A stretch of 64,000 nt of DNA from Streptomyces sp. OfavH-34-F. GTDB lineage: Bacteria > Actinomycetota > Actinomycetes > Streptomycetales > Streptomycetaceae. Below are positions 1 to 9,084 of the stretch, in pieces. The position numbers and the translations under genes were made by a program. How positions within the stretch are numbered: the stretch's first letter is position 1; every line of letters starts with the position of its first letter. The notes beneath the pieces are model-generated. The model made no database searches, was not told where the DNA came from, and saw nothing but the letters and a program-made list of their open reading frames with translations. The stretch covers positions 56,560 through 120,559 of the forward strand of contig NZ_JAKRGC010000002.1 of assembly GCF_022347745.1 (NCBI RefSeq), given 5' to 3'.

Positions 1-1126
1 GTCCGGGTCGAGGAGACAGCTCGCGTACTGCCTCGCCGTCTCGTAGATGCCGTCGCGGGTTTCGGTGGCGCCGGAGACGGTGCCCTGGAGCTGGGCGGCG
101 ACGGCGTCGTGGCCGGCGTCGGTGAGCAGGTCCACCGGGGTGCGGTCGTTGGGTGAGGCGAGCCAGGCCAGCACGTCGGTGACCGGGCGTCGGTGGCTGG
201 CGGCGGCGAGGAAGAGGGCGCCGAGCGTGTTGGCGGCGGCGGTGGACCAGAAGTCGGACCCGTTGGACTCGTCCACGCTCGCGGCCACGAAGTGCCCGGC
301 CAGGCGCTTAGCCCCGGCCAGGTCGCGGGCGTCGGCGAGGATGTCCCACCACATCCGACGCGGGTGGTGGGCGATCTGCTGCGGGTCGAGGGTCCAAACC
401 GTGCCGACTTCGGCGCGGGCGTCGACGGTCGCGGTGAAGGCGTCGTTCGCGGCCTTGTTGCTGGTGAGCAGAACCGGGCCGGGGGCCGAAAGGATCGCCG
501 GAATGGCGAGTCCGGACGTCTTCCCGCTGCGCGGCGCCATGATCGCGACGAGCACGTCCTCCCAGGACGCCCGGACCTCGGCCCGGCCCGGCTCCAAGGT
601 GCCGAGCAGGATGCCGCGATCAGCAGCCGCGACCTCTTTTACTCTCCCGCTCGTTCAGGGACGGGCGCAGGTCACGGGCCTTCGCGGTGATCTCATTGCC
701 CAGCAGCGGAGCGAGGTCGGCCTTGCGCGCGAGCCCGGTCGTCGAACCGGCACGTTTGCGCATCCAGAGGACGACGCCGGTAGTGACCAGGGACAGGGCC
801 AGCAGGCCGGGAATGATGCGGACACTGACGAGCAGGGTGGCGGTGTCCAGATCGGGCCACAGCGCCTCGGGGTGCAGCAGAGCCGCAGTGGCGTCGTAGT
901 GGGCCCACGGTCCCTCGCCCACAAGGGAGTTGGTGAGGTTACCGGTCAGCCAGGCCAGGGAGCCGAAGGCTATGGCGGTGCCGAGGGCTGCGAACAGGGT
1001 ATAGAGGAGCGCGTCCGACCCGGTGGTGGTCGAGGGCGCGCTGGTACGCGGTAGGGGCATGGAGGGTCCAGGAGGTGCGCGGGCGAAAGGGGCGGCAAGG
1101 GCGCGGGACGCTCTTCTGCTGGTCAT
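1..1126 (-). pseudogene. VirD4/TraG-type conjugative coupling ATPase, frameshifted, runs off window
   Basis: Probable type IV coupling protein, the membrane ATPase that brings DNA to the conjugation channel. The N-terminal part (ATG at 1126, GGAG 8 bases upstream) has two membrane helices, near residues 40-65 and 100-125, and ends at a TGA at 620. Shifting frame by one base at about 631-650 restores a long protein that continues past base 1. That part carries a Walker A motif (APRSGKTSG) followed by sequence typical of VirD4/TraG proteins. No good start codon lies near the junction in the second frame, so a single-base indel is more likely than two genes. It is last in the leftward operon. 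The C-terminus is outside the window. Confidence 0.8.
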
Positions 1127-1153
1127 CACGGAACTCCGTTTGATTGGTGCGGG

Positions 1154-1828
1154 CTATCGGCTGCGGGACGCGCGAAGTGGCGCAGGGACCGCATGCGGTG
1201 AGGTGGAACTCGGGGGCGTAGCCGCAGGGATCGGGCCGGCGTGAGGTGAGGTGGTGCGCGCTGCCTGTTGGCGCAAGGTTTCCCGGGAAGCACCTTCGAG
1301 GACCGGGTCCGCTTGCTGCGGGCCGGGCCCCATGACATCCGCGAGGAGTTCCCTGCTCCGCAGTTCGTTGACCATCCGGTGGTGCTTCGGGTCGGTGCGC
1401 TCGGCCGGACTTGCCGCGATGCCGTCTTCGGCGAACTCCAGCTGCTCCCTTACGTCTTCGAGCATGGCGTGTGCCGCCGCCAGCCGTGTCCACGTATCGA
1501 ATACCGGGCTGCGGTCGGGATCATCGAGCGTGAGACGGGCCCGGGTCCAGTCGGCGGCAGCGGCGACCAGCTCGGTCAGCTGTGGCAGTGCCCCGATCAG
1601 CGATCCGTTGACTTCTTCGATAATCGCCGCCATCTCGGCGGGCTCCGCGGTCGCGGTGAGACGGGAGAGCATCCCGGGCACGGAGTACGGGGCCGTCGGC
1701 GGGGGAGGCAGGTGTCGGACCTGGAGAGGTGCTTCGCCCGCCGGCGCGCGGAGGCCGTAGGTGAGGCGGATGTTGTGCTGCATCGCGGCGGCGACGGCCT
1801 CGCCGATGCTGGAGTAGTACTCAGGCAC
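1154..1828 (-). CDS. Conjugative-element protein of unknown function
   Basis: 224 residues from a GTG start that overlaps the end of the ATP-grasp gene upstream by 8 bases, so translation is probably coupled. I recognise no domain. The middle is mostly alpha-helical with many Ala, Leu and Glu residues. The last 40 residues are Pro/Ser/Ala-rich and probably disordered. It has no signal peptide and no membrane segment. It lies between the ligase/exporter pair and the coupling protein and is presumably cotranscribed with them. Confidence 0.7.
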   Translation of the reverse strand: MPEYYSSIGEAVAAAMQHNIRLTYGLRAPAGEAPLQVRHLPPPPTAPYSVPGMLSRLTATAEPAEMAAIIEEVNGSLIGALPQLTELVAAAADWTRARLTLDDPDRSPVFDTWTRLAAAHAMLEDVREQLEFAEDGIAASPAERTDPKHHRMVNELRSRELLADVMGPGPQQADPVLEGASRETLRQQAARTTSPHAGPIPAATPPSSTSPHAVPAPLRASRSR

Positions 1829-3074
1829 GGTGGTCCCCGGGACTGGACCCGACCGTCAGGGTCAGGGCGTCGGTGAGGGCGGCGAGCCGCTGGCGGGCTG
1901 CGCTGGGGGTGTCGGCGGTGACGACGAACCATCCGATCCGGCTGGTGTCGAGGTCGCCCGCCGGCGGAAGGACAACGCGCTCCCCGCAGTCACGCAGCCA
2001 CGTCACCTGATGAAGCCACGGACGCACAGGACCGGGCGCGATAGGCAGGTGCCGTGCCGTGAGGGTGCCGCTCGCGGGCGGATAGACGATCTTGATCGCG
2101 GCGGTCGCGTGCTTCGTGCGGGTCAGATCGGGCACCTTGCCGCACGCGACATCGGCGGCGATGCGAGGCAGGTCGAGACCGGTGGCGAGACCCACCAGCT
2201 TCCCGATCAGGTCACCGCCGATACGGGAATTGACCTCGATGATCCGGGGACCGGTCGGAGTCAGGCGCATCTCGACGTGCTGGATACCCTCCGTGATCCC
2301 GAGGGCCTGGACCGCCCGCACGGCTACGGGCGCGACCTCCGGCAGCAACGGGTCACCGGCATCGAGGGTGTGGCCGACCTCCTCGAAGTACGGTTCGAAG
2401 GCGACCTCCTTGCGGGTGACGGCCAGCGCGGTGGTGACACCGTGCCGCGTGACGCACTCCACCGATATCTCGGGCCCGCTCAGGTACTCCTCGACCAGCA
2501 CCCCGCTGCCCTCCGGACCCTGCTCGTCCGCACCAGTGGCAGCGAACTCCCACGCAGCGGGCAGCTGTTCGACGGTGTCGACGCGCACGACGCCGATGCT
2601 GGCCGCGTGCGAGGCGGGCTTCAGGACGACCGGGAACCCGGTCCGCAGCGCGGCAGCCGTGGCTTCGACCAGGGTGTCGACCCGGGTGGAGGCGGCCGAG
2701 GGCACCTGGTGCTCGGCGAACAGACGACGACTGGTCGCCTTGTCCCGGCATGCGTTCATGGCCTCCGGGGTGTTGCCGGGTACGCCGAGCCGGTCGGCGA
2801 GTTCCGCGGTGGGCACGAGCGCGTACTCATCCCACGTGACCACGCCTGCGATGGGATGGCGCGCGGCCAGGGCGAGGCCGGCGGCGACCACGGACTGCGG
2901 GTCGTGGGTGTCGGCGACCTCGTAGTCGAGCACCAGTCCCGGCCGCAGGGACGGGGCCTTGGTGTCGATCAACGCGACCGGGTAAGCGGCAGCGGCCTGC
3001 TCGACGCAGTAGCCGCGATACACCGGGTCGGAACCTCCGACGACGATGAGCAGCGGAACGGTGGAGCGGTACAT
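1821..3074 (-). CDS. ATP-grasp ligase, amino-acid-ligase-like
   Basis: 417 residues, ATG with a GGAGG ribosome site 9 bases upstream. The N-terminus (LLIVVGGSDPVYRG) looks like the PurK-type pre-ATP-grasp domain. An ATP-grasp core follows: VVLKPASHAASIGV near residue 145 for nucleotide binding, LVEEYLSGPEISVE, and IIEVNSRIGGDLIGK near 275, with the Glu and Asn that bind Mg. Family members join a carboxylate to an amine using ATP, and many make dipeptides or modify natural products. The MFS exporter gene ends 84 bases upstream, so a make-and-export pair is plausible. The substrate cannot be read from the sequence. Confidence 0.85.
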   Translation of the reverse strand: MYRSTVPLLIVVGGSDPVYRGYCVEQAAAAYPVALIDTKAPSLRPGLVLDYEVADTHDPQSVVAAGLALAARHPIAGVVTWDEYALVPTAELADRLGVPGNTPEAMNACRDKATSRRLFAEHQVPSAASTRVDTLVEATAAALRTGFPVVLKPASHAASIGVVRVDTVEQLPAAWEFAATGADEQGPEGSGVLVEEYLSGPEISVECVTRHGVTTALAVTRKEVAFEPYFEEVGHTLDAGDPLLPEVAPVAVRAVQALGITEGIQHVEMRLTPTGPRIIEVNSRIGGDLIGKLVGLATGLDLPRIAADVACGKVPDLTRTKHATAAIKIVYPPASGTLTARHLPIAPGPVRPWLHQVTWLRDCGERVVLPPAGDLDTSRIGWFVVTADTPSAARQRLAALTDALTLTVGSSPGDHRA

Positions 3075-3158
3075 GGAGAACCTCCAGGAAGGGACAACGA
3101 ACGGACAACAGGCAGACAGGGAGAGGAGGAAGAGGGGAACGGGTCGCTCAGTGGGCCG

Positions 3159-4430
3159 TCACGGCGTGCCGACCGGCTGGGCACGCTCGGGGCGCAGATG
3201 CGCGTCCCGCTGCCGGTGCGGCTCGCAGGCGACCCGTTGCCGCCGCAGCCCCGTGAAACAGGCGCCGAGGACCAGACCCTGGAGCACGGCACAGGCCAGC
3301 AGCAGGTGAGGAAGCCCGGCGGGCGGAACGAGGGCGACCAAGGCGCCGGCCAGCGGAAGCGGCACCAGTACCAGGAGGATCGTCACCGCCAGCGTGGAAC
3401 CGAACGCCGCCGCAGGGATCAGTCGGGACCGCAACGTGCGCAGCACCACCGTCAGCGCGCCCTCACCGGCCATGACCACCGCCACCGCAACGGTGTACGT
3501 GACGAAGTTCGGCGCTAGCGCGGTGACCAGGCACGCACTGGTGGCCAGCGCGGCGGCCACGGCACCCACCGCCCACGTCCCGAACCGGTCAATCGCACGC
3601 CGGCTCACCCAGACCGCGAGCAGGGACGCCACCGCTGCAGCGCTCCACACCGAACCCACCAACGCGGTGGACGAGTGGAACTGGTGAAGGACCGTGATCG
3701 GGGCGGCGGCCTGCAGGACGCCGGTGGCCAGATTCGATGCCGCCAGGCCCACGACCAGCCAGACCAGCGCTGGCGTACGACGAAGAACCTTCCACCCGGC
3801 AGCCAGACTGCTCGGCTCCGTCGCGTGGCGAGCCGGTTGCGTGACACCGGACGCGGTAACGGTCGCGACCAGGGACAGGAGCGCGACCACGGCCATCATC
3901 ACCGAAGGGCCGGCCAGCAGGAGCAACCCGCCGAGAAGCGGGCCGACGAGCACAGCTCCTTGATCAATGCCGGTCTGCGTCGCCTGCACACGGTGCGCCT
4001 CAGCCCCCAGACCGCGGCCGATAGCGACACCGAGGGTCTCCACCGCGACGAACGAGACCTCGGCCAGCAGTCCGGAGACCGCGCTGAAGGCCAGCACCAC
4101 CCCGGTCGTCACCGTGCCCGCGGTCGGGAGGACCAGCAGCGCCGCCCCGGTCAGGAGGACGAGACAAGCTCGTACCGAGTTCGACGCACGGAAGACGGAG
4201 TCGGCACTCCACCGGTCCACGAGGGCCCCGGCGAAGGTGAAGGCGGCCAGCCTCGGCGCCCATTCCAGAAGGAAGGCGAGCCCGGTCAGGGCGGTGGAGC
4301 CGGTGGTGACCAGCACCAGTAGCGGGATGGCGTAGGTCGCCGTCGAACTGGCCAGAGCATCCGCCGCCCGCATCAGGTACGTACGCCCCAGACCGGGAGA
4401 CGACACGAAGGAAGAGATCACCCCGGTCAC
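3159..4430 (-). CDS. MFS family transporter, probable exporter
   Basis: 423 residues with about twelve hydrophobic segments spread evenly from residue 20 to 395, typical of the Major Facilitator Superfamily. The loop after the second helix carries an ALVDRWSAD-type segment in place of the family's motif A. The GTG start shares 4 bases (GTGA) with the stop of the relaxase-like gene upstream. The ATP-grasp ligase follows downstream, which suggests that this protein exports, or gives immunity to, the ligase product. The C-terminal 30 residues are polar and Arg-rich. The transport direction is inferred from context. Confidence 0.85.
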   Translation of the reverse strand: MTGVISSFVSSPGLGRTYLMRAADALASSTATYAIPLLVLVTTGSTALTGLAFLLEWAPRLAAFTFAGALVDRWSADSVFRASNSVRACLVLLTGAALLVLPTAGTVTTGVVLAFSAVSGLLAEVSFVAVETLGVAIGRGLGAEAHRVQATQTGIDQGAVLVGPLLGGLLLLAGPSVMMAVVALLSLVATVTASGVTQPARHATEPSSLAAGWKVLRRTPALVWLVVGLAASNLATGVLQAAAPITVLHQFHSSTALVGSVWSAAAVASLLAVWVSRRAIDRFGTWAVGAVAAALATSACLVTALAPNFVTYTVAVAVVMAGEGALTVVLRTLRSRLIPAAAFGSTLAVTILLVLVPLPLAGALVALVPPAGLPHLLLACAVLQGLVLGACFTGLRRQRVACEPHRQRDAHLRPERAQPVGTP

Positions 4431-5686
4431 CGCCGCGGACCGGAAGCACGCGACGGACGGACATTCACACGAGCCTCTGCCACCTCGACCGTTGCAGTCG
4501 AGGCGACTTCCGTCTTGACCACCGCAGGCGAAACGGCCAGCGCTGCCCTCTGGACCAAGGAGCGCTCCTCCGTCCAGACCGATGAGCCGGTCTGCGCCCC
4601 GACGCCCTCCACTTCGGTTTCCGAGCCGCGAAGTTCTGCCTGCGCCGTGCTGACGAAGTCGGCGGCGACACCGAACCGGTCGGCCAGCTCGTACGCCTCG
4701 TCATCGAGGTCCGTGATGTGCTGGCCGACAGCTTCCAGTGCTTCCCGGACCCGTTCGAGCGCTCCGTGCTCGGGGTGCAGGAGCTGCTCGGCCACGTCCC
4801 GGAGACCCGTTCCGTCTTCGGCGGCCCTGATGGCATCGGTGATCTGGAGAAGCGCAGCCCCGGCGGCGTAGTGCTCAAGGGGGCGCACTGGGGTGCTCGC
4901 CTGAGCCGCATCAAGGATCGGTGCGAGTTCGACGTCGTAGCGGGCGGCGCGGAGCATCTCGGCCGCATGGCTGGAGACGGCTATCCGTTGGGCGGCCGGC
5001 GTGGTGGTGGGGAGACGGTGCCGCCGGCCGTGCCAGTCGTCGATCTGCTGGAAGCCGGCGTGCTTGAGCAACATGGCGGCGACATCGTCGTTGGCCCCCT
5101 TCACTACGACGCTGCCGCTGGGCTCGGAGGAGATGGTGATCGGAGCGGGCACGAGGGCCTCCTGGGAACGGGGGGTGGTACTGGGGGAGGCGGTGGAAAG
5201 ATGCCCCAGCTCGGCCGCGATCCGGTGGCACTCGGACTGGAGCCGGAAGACATCGCGGTAGCCGTGGTGCAGCCCGCCGTCCTCGCGGGCGACGGTCGCC
5301 ACAACATGCACCTGCCGGGGTTGAAGACGAAGGGCGATCCACCGGCAGGCGTCAGGGTCGCCGTACGGAGCGATACCGGTCGCCGCGACCAGCCGACGGG
5401 CGACCGCGGCCCACTGCTCGTCAGAAAGATCAGGCCGACAAGGGTCCGACCGAACCGAGCAGAGCCACGTTGGCCGCTGAGGCGCACGGCCCGCGAGAAG
5501 TGCGACCGGAGCGTCGAGCGCCTGCCCCAGGGCAAGAGGACCGACCTCGGCGAGGAGGTCGACCGGGGCACCGTGCCCGTCGCCTCCGATCAACCTCGGA
5601 CGGATGCGACGGCTCCGCTCATCCGTCCCGTACAGGTCGGCGAGCACGTCAGCGGTACTGCTGGCGTGCTTCAGGTGAGCGATCAC
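4427..5686 (-). CDS. Degenerate relaxase/mobilisation-nuclease-like protein
   Basis: 419 residues from a GTG at 5686 with an AGG-rich site upstream. The frame is open further upstream, but only from this start does the protein line up with mobilisation relaxases. These begin with a short segment ending in xLYG and later carry a histidine pair in a strand such as HIHIVAT. Here residues 125-127 read Q-V-H before VVATVAREDG, so the first metal-binding histidine appears to be replaced by glutamine. The C-terminal half (from about residue 260) is helical and Glu-rich and has no relaxase features. It may be a reduced or regulatory DNA-binding protein. Its stop overlaps the exporter start by 4 bases. 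Confidence 0.6.
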   Translation of the reverse strand: MIAHLKHASSTADVLADLYGTDERSRRIRPRLIGGDGHGAPVDLLAEVGPLALGQALDAPVALLAGRAPQRPTWLCSVRSDPCRPDLSDEQWAAVARRLVAATGIAPYGDPDACRWIALRLQPRQVHVVATVAREDGGLHHGYRDVFRLQSECHRIAAELGHLSTASPSTTPRSQEALVPAPITISSEPSGSVVVKGANDDVAAMLLKHAGFQQIDDWHGRRHRLPTTTPAAQRIAVSSHAAEMLRAARYDVELAPILDAAQASTPVRPLEHYAAGAALLQITDAIRAAEDGTGLRDVAEQLLHPEHGALERVREALEAVGQHITDLDDEAYELADRFGVAADFVSTAQAELRGSETEVEGVGAQTGSSVWTEERSLVQRAALAVSPAVVKTEVASTATVEVAEARVNVRPSRASGPRR

Positions 5687-5749
5687 GGCATCTACCTCGT
5701 CGGGGAACGGCGAACGAGAGCCCGCGGTCCGGGCTGTCAGGTAGGAGAA

Positions 5750-6064
5750 TCCGCAGGATTCGGGATTTGGTACGGCCGGAGATCGCTGATAGCCGTGCAC
5801 GAACTCGATACTCGACAGCTGGACCGGAAACTCGCGATTCGCTGTGCGCGTGACGGCACCAACCGTCTGGTGGACAAGAAGGTGGTGCTGCCCGGGGTAA
5901 CTGTGCTGAAGCAACTGGTCGTCGTCCTCGCCCGGAAGCGGATCTCGGAGCTGGACCGGATGGGCCGCTCCCCGCGGGACATCTCCGCGCGTGGGGTGGG
6001 CAAGGCCCTTGAGCGGTACGAGTCGCTGAACGCGCTCGGCAGCGGATGGGACCTGACGTTCTTC
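5750..6064 (+). mobile_element. Relic of a Tn3-family transposase
   Basis: An open plus-strand stretch between two minus-strand genes encodes sequence resembling an internal piece of Tn3-type transposases: VVLPGVTVLKQLVVVLARKR, then RDISARGVGKALERYESL. In those enzymes a LLPGVSTLARLV segment and a later VKALDRLAEI segment occur in this order, separated by a longer stretch, so there also seems to be an internal deletion. No start, no catalytic DDE core and no inverted repeats are visible. It is a dead fragment recording an old insertion into the element. Confidence 0.5.
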
Positions 6065-6073
6065 TGCGCTCTG

Positions 6074-7870
6074 TCAGCGTGTCCTGCGGATGGCGTCTGT
6101 GGCTGCTGCGGCGATGGCGGCGGGAGCGCTGAAGGGATGGGGGAGGTGCAGCAGGGTGGTTCCCGGCAGGTGGCGGGACTTCGGGGTGAGGGTGAGCTGG
6201 AGTACGGCGCAGCCGGCGGTGGTGAGCTGCTTGACACGGGTGACGGCGTGAGCCGTTTCGTCGCTGCGGTACTGGGCGTCGGTGACGATGACGAGGAGGC
6301 GGCCGGTGCCGGGGCGGCTGAGTTCGAGGCCGTGGTCGAGTGCGTCGATGGCGTCGCCGAGGTTGTGGCTGGCGCCGTTGGCATCGAAGGTTGTCACGTG
6401 CTCCGGTGCTCGGTGGGTGGGACGGGTGAGTGCGGTGAGGTGATGGTCGTAGGCGATGGTGGCGGTACGGGAGTCGGGGTCGGTCAGGGTTGCTGCGCGT
6501 GCCACGATCCAGGCAGCGGACGCGACGGGTGCGCAGGCGGCACGCATGGAGCCGGAGACGTCGACGGCGATCCCCACGCGCAGCGGAGGGGTGGGGGAGG
6601 TGCGTCGGCGGGTGTGGGTGAACGGCTCGGCGGTGGGTAGCGATCCGGCGGCGCGCTGGGCGTCGCGGGCGAGGGCGCGACCCATGTTGAGGCGGCCGGG
6701 CGGGGTGGGGCTGGTGGTCCGTTCCTCGACACGCTCGCGGTAGGCGGCGGCGCGCAGGGCGCGGCTCAGGCGCGCGGCGGCACTCTGCTCTGCGGCGGTC
6801 GGCCTGCGAGTGCCGGTGACCGGCGAACCGTAGGGCGCCGGCGTGCCGTCGGGGTTGACGGTGGTGCCGCGGGTGTTGAAGACGCTCTTGGCGGTGGCGG
6901 CGGCTGCGCGTCGCCGGCCGGCCCGCTGGGCGCGGTCCTCAGCCTGCGCCTTGGACTTCGCCTCCATGGCGCTGTCCGCCGCAGACTGTGCCGCGAGGTC
7001 GGCGGCGTCGGTGGCCGCCGTGCTGTCCATGACGACCTTGACGGCGCCGGACAGCAGATCGGTGAGGTTCGCGGGCACGGGTCGGGCGGGGGCCGCGGCG
7101 TCCAGAGCATCGCACCACTCTTGCCCGCGCGTGAGCATGGCCGTGGCGTCGTGGTCGGCGCACCGGTGAGCCGCGGTCCAGATGCGGGTGAGGGTGGTCA
7201 GCAGATCGAGGCCCAGCACCGATTCGCACAGATCGGCGACGGCGCGGGTCTCGCCGGCGTCCAGGATGCCGACGTCACGGCGGCCGAGGATCAGGGCCGC
7301 CACGGCGGCGGCCTGCTCGACGCCCTGGAAGGTCGGGTTGGCGATGTCAGGCATCACCAGGGTCCGGGCACTGGTGCGCAAGTACGGGCGGTCCGTGGGC
7401 CGCGTGACCAGGTGGGCGCCCTCGACCCGGCTCTCCTCCAGCAGGAGCGCGGCCTCCACGACACGGGGGTCCGCTCCGGCAGGCGCCACCCAGACGGAGT
7501 GTGCCGCGTGCGCGGCCTCGTGGACGAACACACCCCAGGCGGCGGGATACCGCTCCTCGTCGCCCACGATCCGCGGATGGATCTCGTGGGGCTTCAGCGG
7601 GGCGAACAGGCCGGCGTCGAACTCGACCTCGCCCAGAGTGGGGAAATAGGCGGCCGGTGCGCCGCTGCGCGTGCCGGGGCGGCAGGTGACGAGGAGGTCC
7701 TGGCGGCCGGAGAGGGCGACCAGCCGGTCGCCGAGTTCGGCTCCGACGCGCAGCCACGCGGCCGGGGAGGTGCGGGGGTGTGCGGGCGGGGCGCCGTCGT
7801 CGTCCCATCGCGCGAGGTCGGCGTCGTCGTCCGGCGTGGTGGCGGCCTGCACGTGCTGGTGAACGCTCAT
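6074..7870 (-). CDS. Metallopeptidase-like / von Willebrand A domain protein
   Basis: 598 residues, ATG sharing 4 bases with the stop of the MoxR-type ATPase. The N-terminal half carries an HEAAH zinc-protease motif (His117, Glu118, His121) with acidic LLEESRVE about 20 residues on, as in the putative metallopeptidase domain of DUF2201-type proteins. A charged, Ala-rich linker lies near residues 285-390. The C-terminal von Willebrand A domain has an intact metal site, DVSGS at 437-441, then a conserved Thr/Asp strand (VTDAQYR). MoxR/vWA pairs usually act as chaperone-like machines that remodel or insert metal into a target. What this one acts on is unknown. Confidence 0.8.
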   Translation of the reverse strand: MSVHQHVQAATTPDDDADLARWDDDGAPPAHPRTSPAAWLRVGAELGDRLVALSGRQDLLVTCRPGTRSGAPAAYFPTLGEVEFDAGLFAPLKPHEIHPRIVGDEERYPAAWGVFVHEAAHAAHSVWVAPAGADPRVVEAALLLEESRVEGAHLVTRPTDRPYLRTSARTLVMPDIANPTFQGVEQAAAVAALILGRRDVGILDAGETRAVADLCESVLGLDLLTTLTRIWTAAHRCADHDATAMLTRGQEWCDALDAAAPARPVPANLTDLLSGAVKVVMDSTAATDAADLAAQSAADSAMEAKSKAQAEDRAQRAGRRRAAAATAKSVFNTRGTTVNPDGTPAPYGSPVTGTRRPTAAEQSAAARLSRALRAAAYRERVEERTTSPTPPGRLNMGRALARDAQRAAGSLPTAEPFTHTRRRTSPTPPLRVGIAVDVSGSMRAACAPVASAAWIVARAATLTDPDSRTATIAYDHHLTALTRPTHRAPEHVTTFDANGASHNLGDAIDALDHGLELSRPGTGRLLVIVTDAQYRSDETAHAVTRVKQLTTAGCAVLQLTLTPKSRHLPGTTLLHLPHPFSAPAAIAAAATDAIRRTR

Positions 7871-9084
7871 CGCGAGCGGCCCCGGTGCGCGGAGCCGGCG
7901 CTGCCCGAGGGCTGCCGGGCAACTGAGGCGGTTGAGGTGGGAAGCTGCTTGCCGAGGGTGAGGGGCGCGATCTTCTTCACGCCGACGGTCTTGGTGACGG
8001 CGTCGGCGACGGCATCGCGATCCTCCGGAGGAGCGATGCCGACCAGGTTCGCGAGCGCGGCCCTGGTGCCGAGGACGGCCTCGGTCTTCTGATAGCTCAG
8101 CAGCTCCCGCAGCTGGGGGGCCCAGCCCAGCTCGCCGAGTTCGACCTGGTGGGCGAGGTGCCGGGCGACCCGGACCACCCGGGCATCGATCTTCAAGGCC
8201 AGAGCGAGGTCATAGTCCGTGCCGATCTGGATCTGCACGCTGAACCGGGACGACAGCGCCTCCGTCAGCACCGCCCCGTGGACGCCCGGATTGTGGCCCG
8301 CCACCACGTAGAAGCCGGGCTCGGCCCTGATGGTCTCGCCCTTGTGGGCCTTGACCTGGATCTGCCTGCGCCCGTCCATCGCCGGATACAGCGCCGCCAG
8401 GACCATCGGTGAGATCAGGGTGGCATCGTCGATCAGCAGGGCGCGGCCCTCGGTCATCGCCGTGACCAGCGGACCGTACTGGAAGACGTAGCCTCCGCTG
8501 TCGGCCTGTGTGTACTCGCCGATCAAGTCGCCGACCGTGGTGTCGCCGTCACCGGCGACGGTGAGCAGGTCCGGGAACGCCGCCTCGACCAGACTCGTCT
8601 TGCCGGTGCCCGGGGGGCCGTAGAGCAGTACCGGCACGTCAGCGTTCCGCAGACGGTTCAGCGCTTCGACGTCGGGCAGATCGGCCAGCTCCCGGGGGTG
8701 GTAGACCTGGCCCCCCGCCCGGCGGAGCGGCCCCGTCTGCCGGGGCTTGGTGGCTGCGGGCATGGTCGTGCGGGCGGTGGCGGCCTGGGCGCGGGGAGAG
8801 TGGGTGCCCGGTGGGCTGATCACAGCGGTCTGCGCGGCTGCGGCGGTCTTCGCGTTCGCACGGAACTTCGGCTGCCCGGTGCCGGCGCCTTGGTCGGCTT
8901 CGCCGCGTGTGACCAGGGTGAGGGCGGCGTTGCGGACGGCGCCGTGGGAGTGGCCAAGCTGCCTGGCCATGTCGCCGATGGTGAGCGTGTCCGCCGGCCG
9001 GTCGGCCAGCAGTCGGGCCACCTTGGCCCGCAGTTCGCCGCCCTTGGTGCGCGCCGGACTGGTAGGCGTTCCGGGTGTGGTCAA
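7867..9084 (-). CDS. MoxR-type AAA+ ATPase with N-terminal winged-helix-like region
   Basis: 405 residues from a TTG start that overlaps the preceding stop (TTGA). Residues 15-65 look like a winged helix (DTLTIGDMARQLGHSHGAVRNAALTLV). A low-complexity linker follows to about 125. The AAA+ module has Walker A GPPGTGKT at 156-163, Walker B ALLIDDATL and the sensor region VVAGHNPG typical of MoxR/CbbQ ATPases. It is translationally coupled to the metallopeptidase/vWA gene downstream, its expected partner. The DNA-binding-like N-terminus is unusual for MoxR proteins and may target the machine to DNA or regulate the operon. Confidence 0.85.
   Translation of the reverse strand: MTTPGTPTSPARTKGGELRAKVARLLADRPADTLTIGDMARQLGHSHGAVRNAALTLVTRGEADQGAGTGQPKFRANAKTAAAAQTAVISPPGTHSPRAQAATARTTMPAATKPRQTGPLRRAGGQVYHPRELADLPDVEALNRLRNADVPVLLYGPPGTGKTSLVEAAFPDLLTVAGDGDTTVGDLIGEYTQADSGGYVFQYGPLVTAMTEGRALLIDDATLISPMVLAALYPAMDGRRQIQVKAHKGETIRAEPGFYVVAGHNPGVHGAVLTEALSSRFSVQIQIGTDYDLALALKIDARVVRVARHLAHQVELGELGWAPQLRELLSYQKTEAVLGTRAALANLVGIAPPEDRDAVADAVTKTVGVKKIAPLTLGKQLPTSTASVARQPSGSAGSAHRGRSR

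Noticed and set aside
4718..6640. A 640-codon plus-strand open frame across the relaxase-like and vWA genes
   Set aside because: Mostly the antisense shadow of two minus-strand genes. Only the central piece (about 5750-6064) reads as real sequence, and that is a Tn3 relic.
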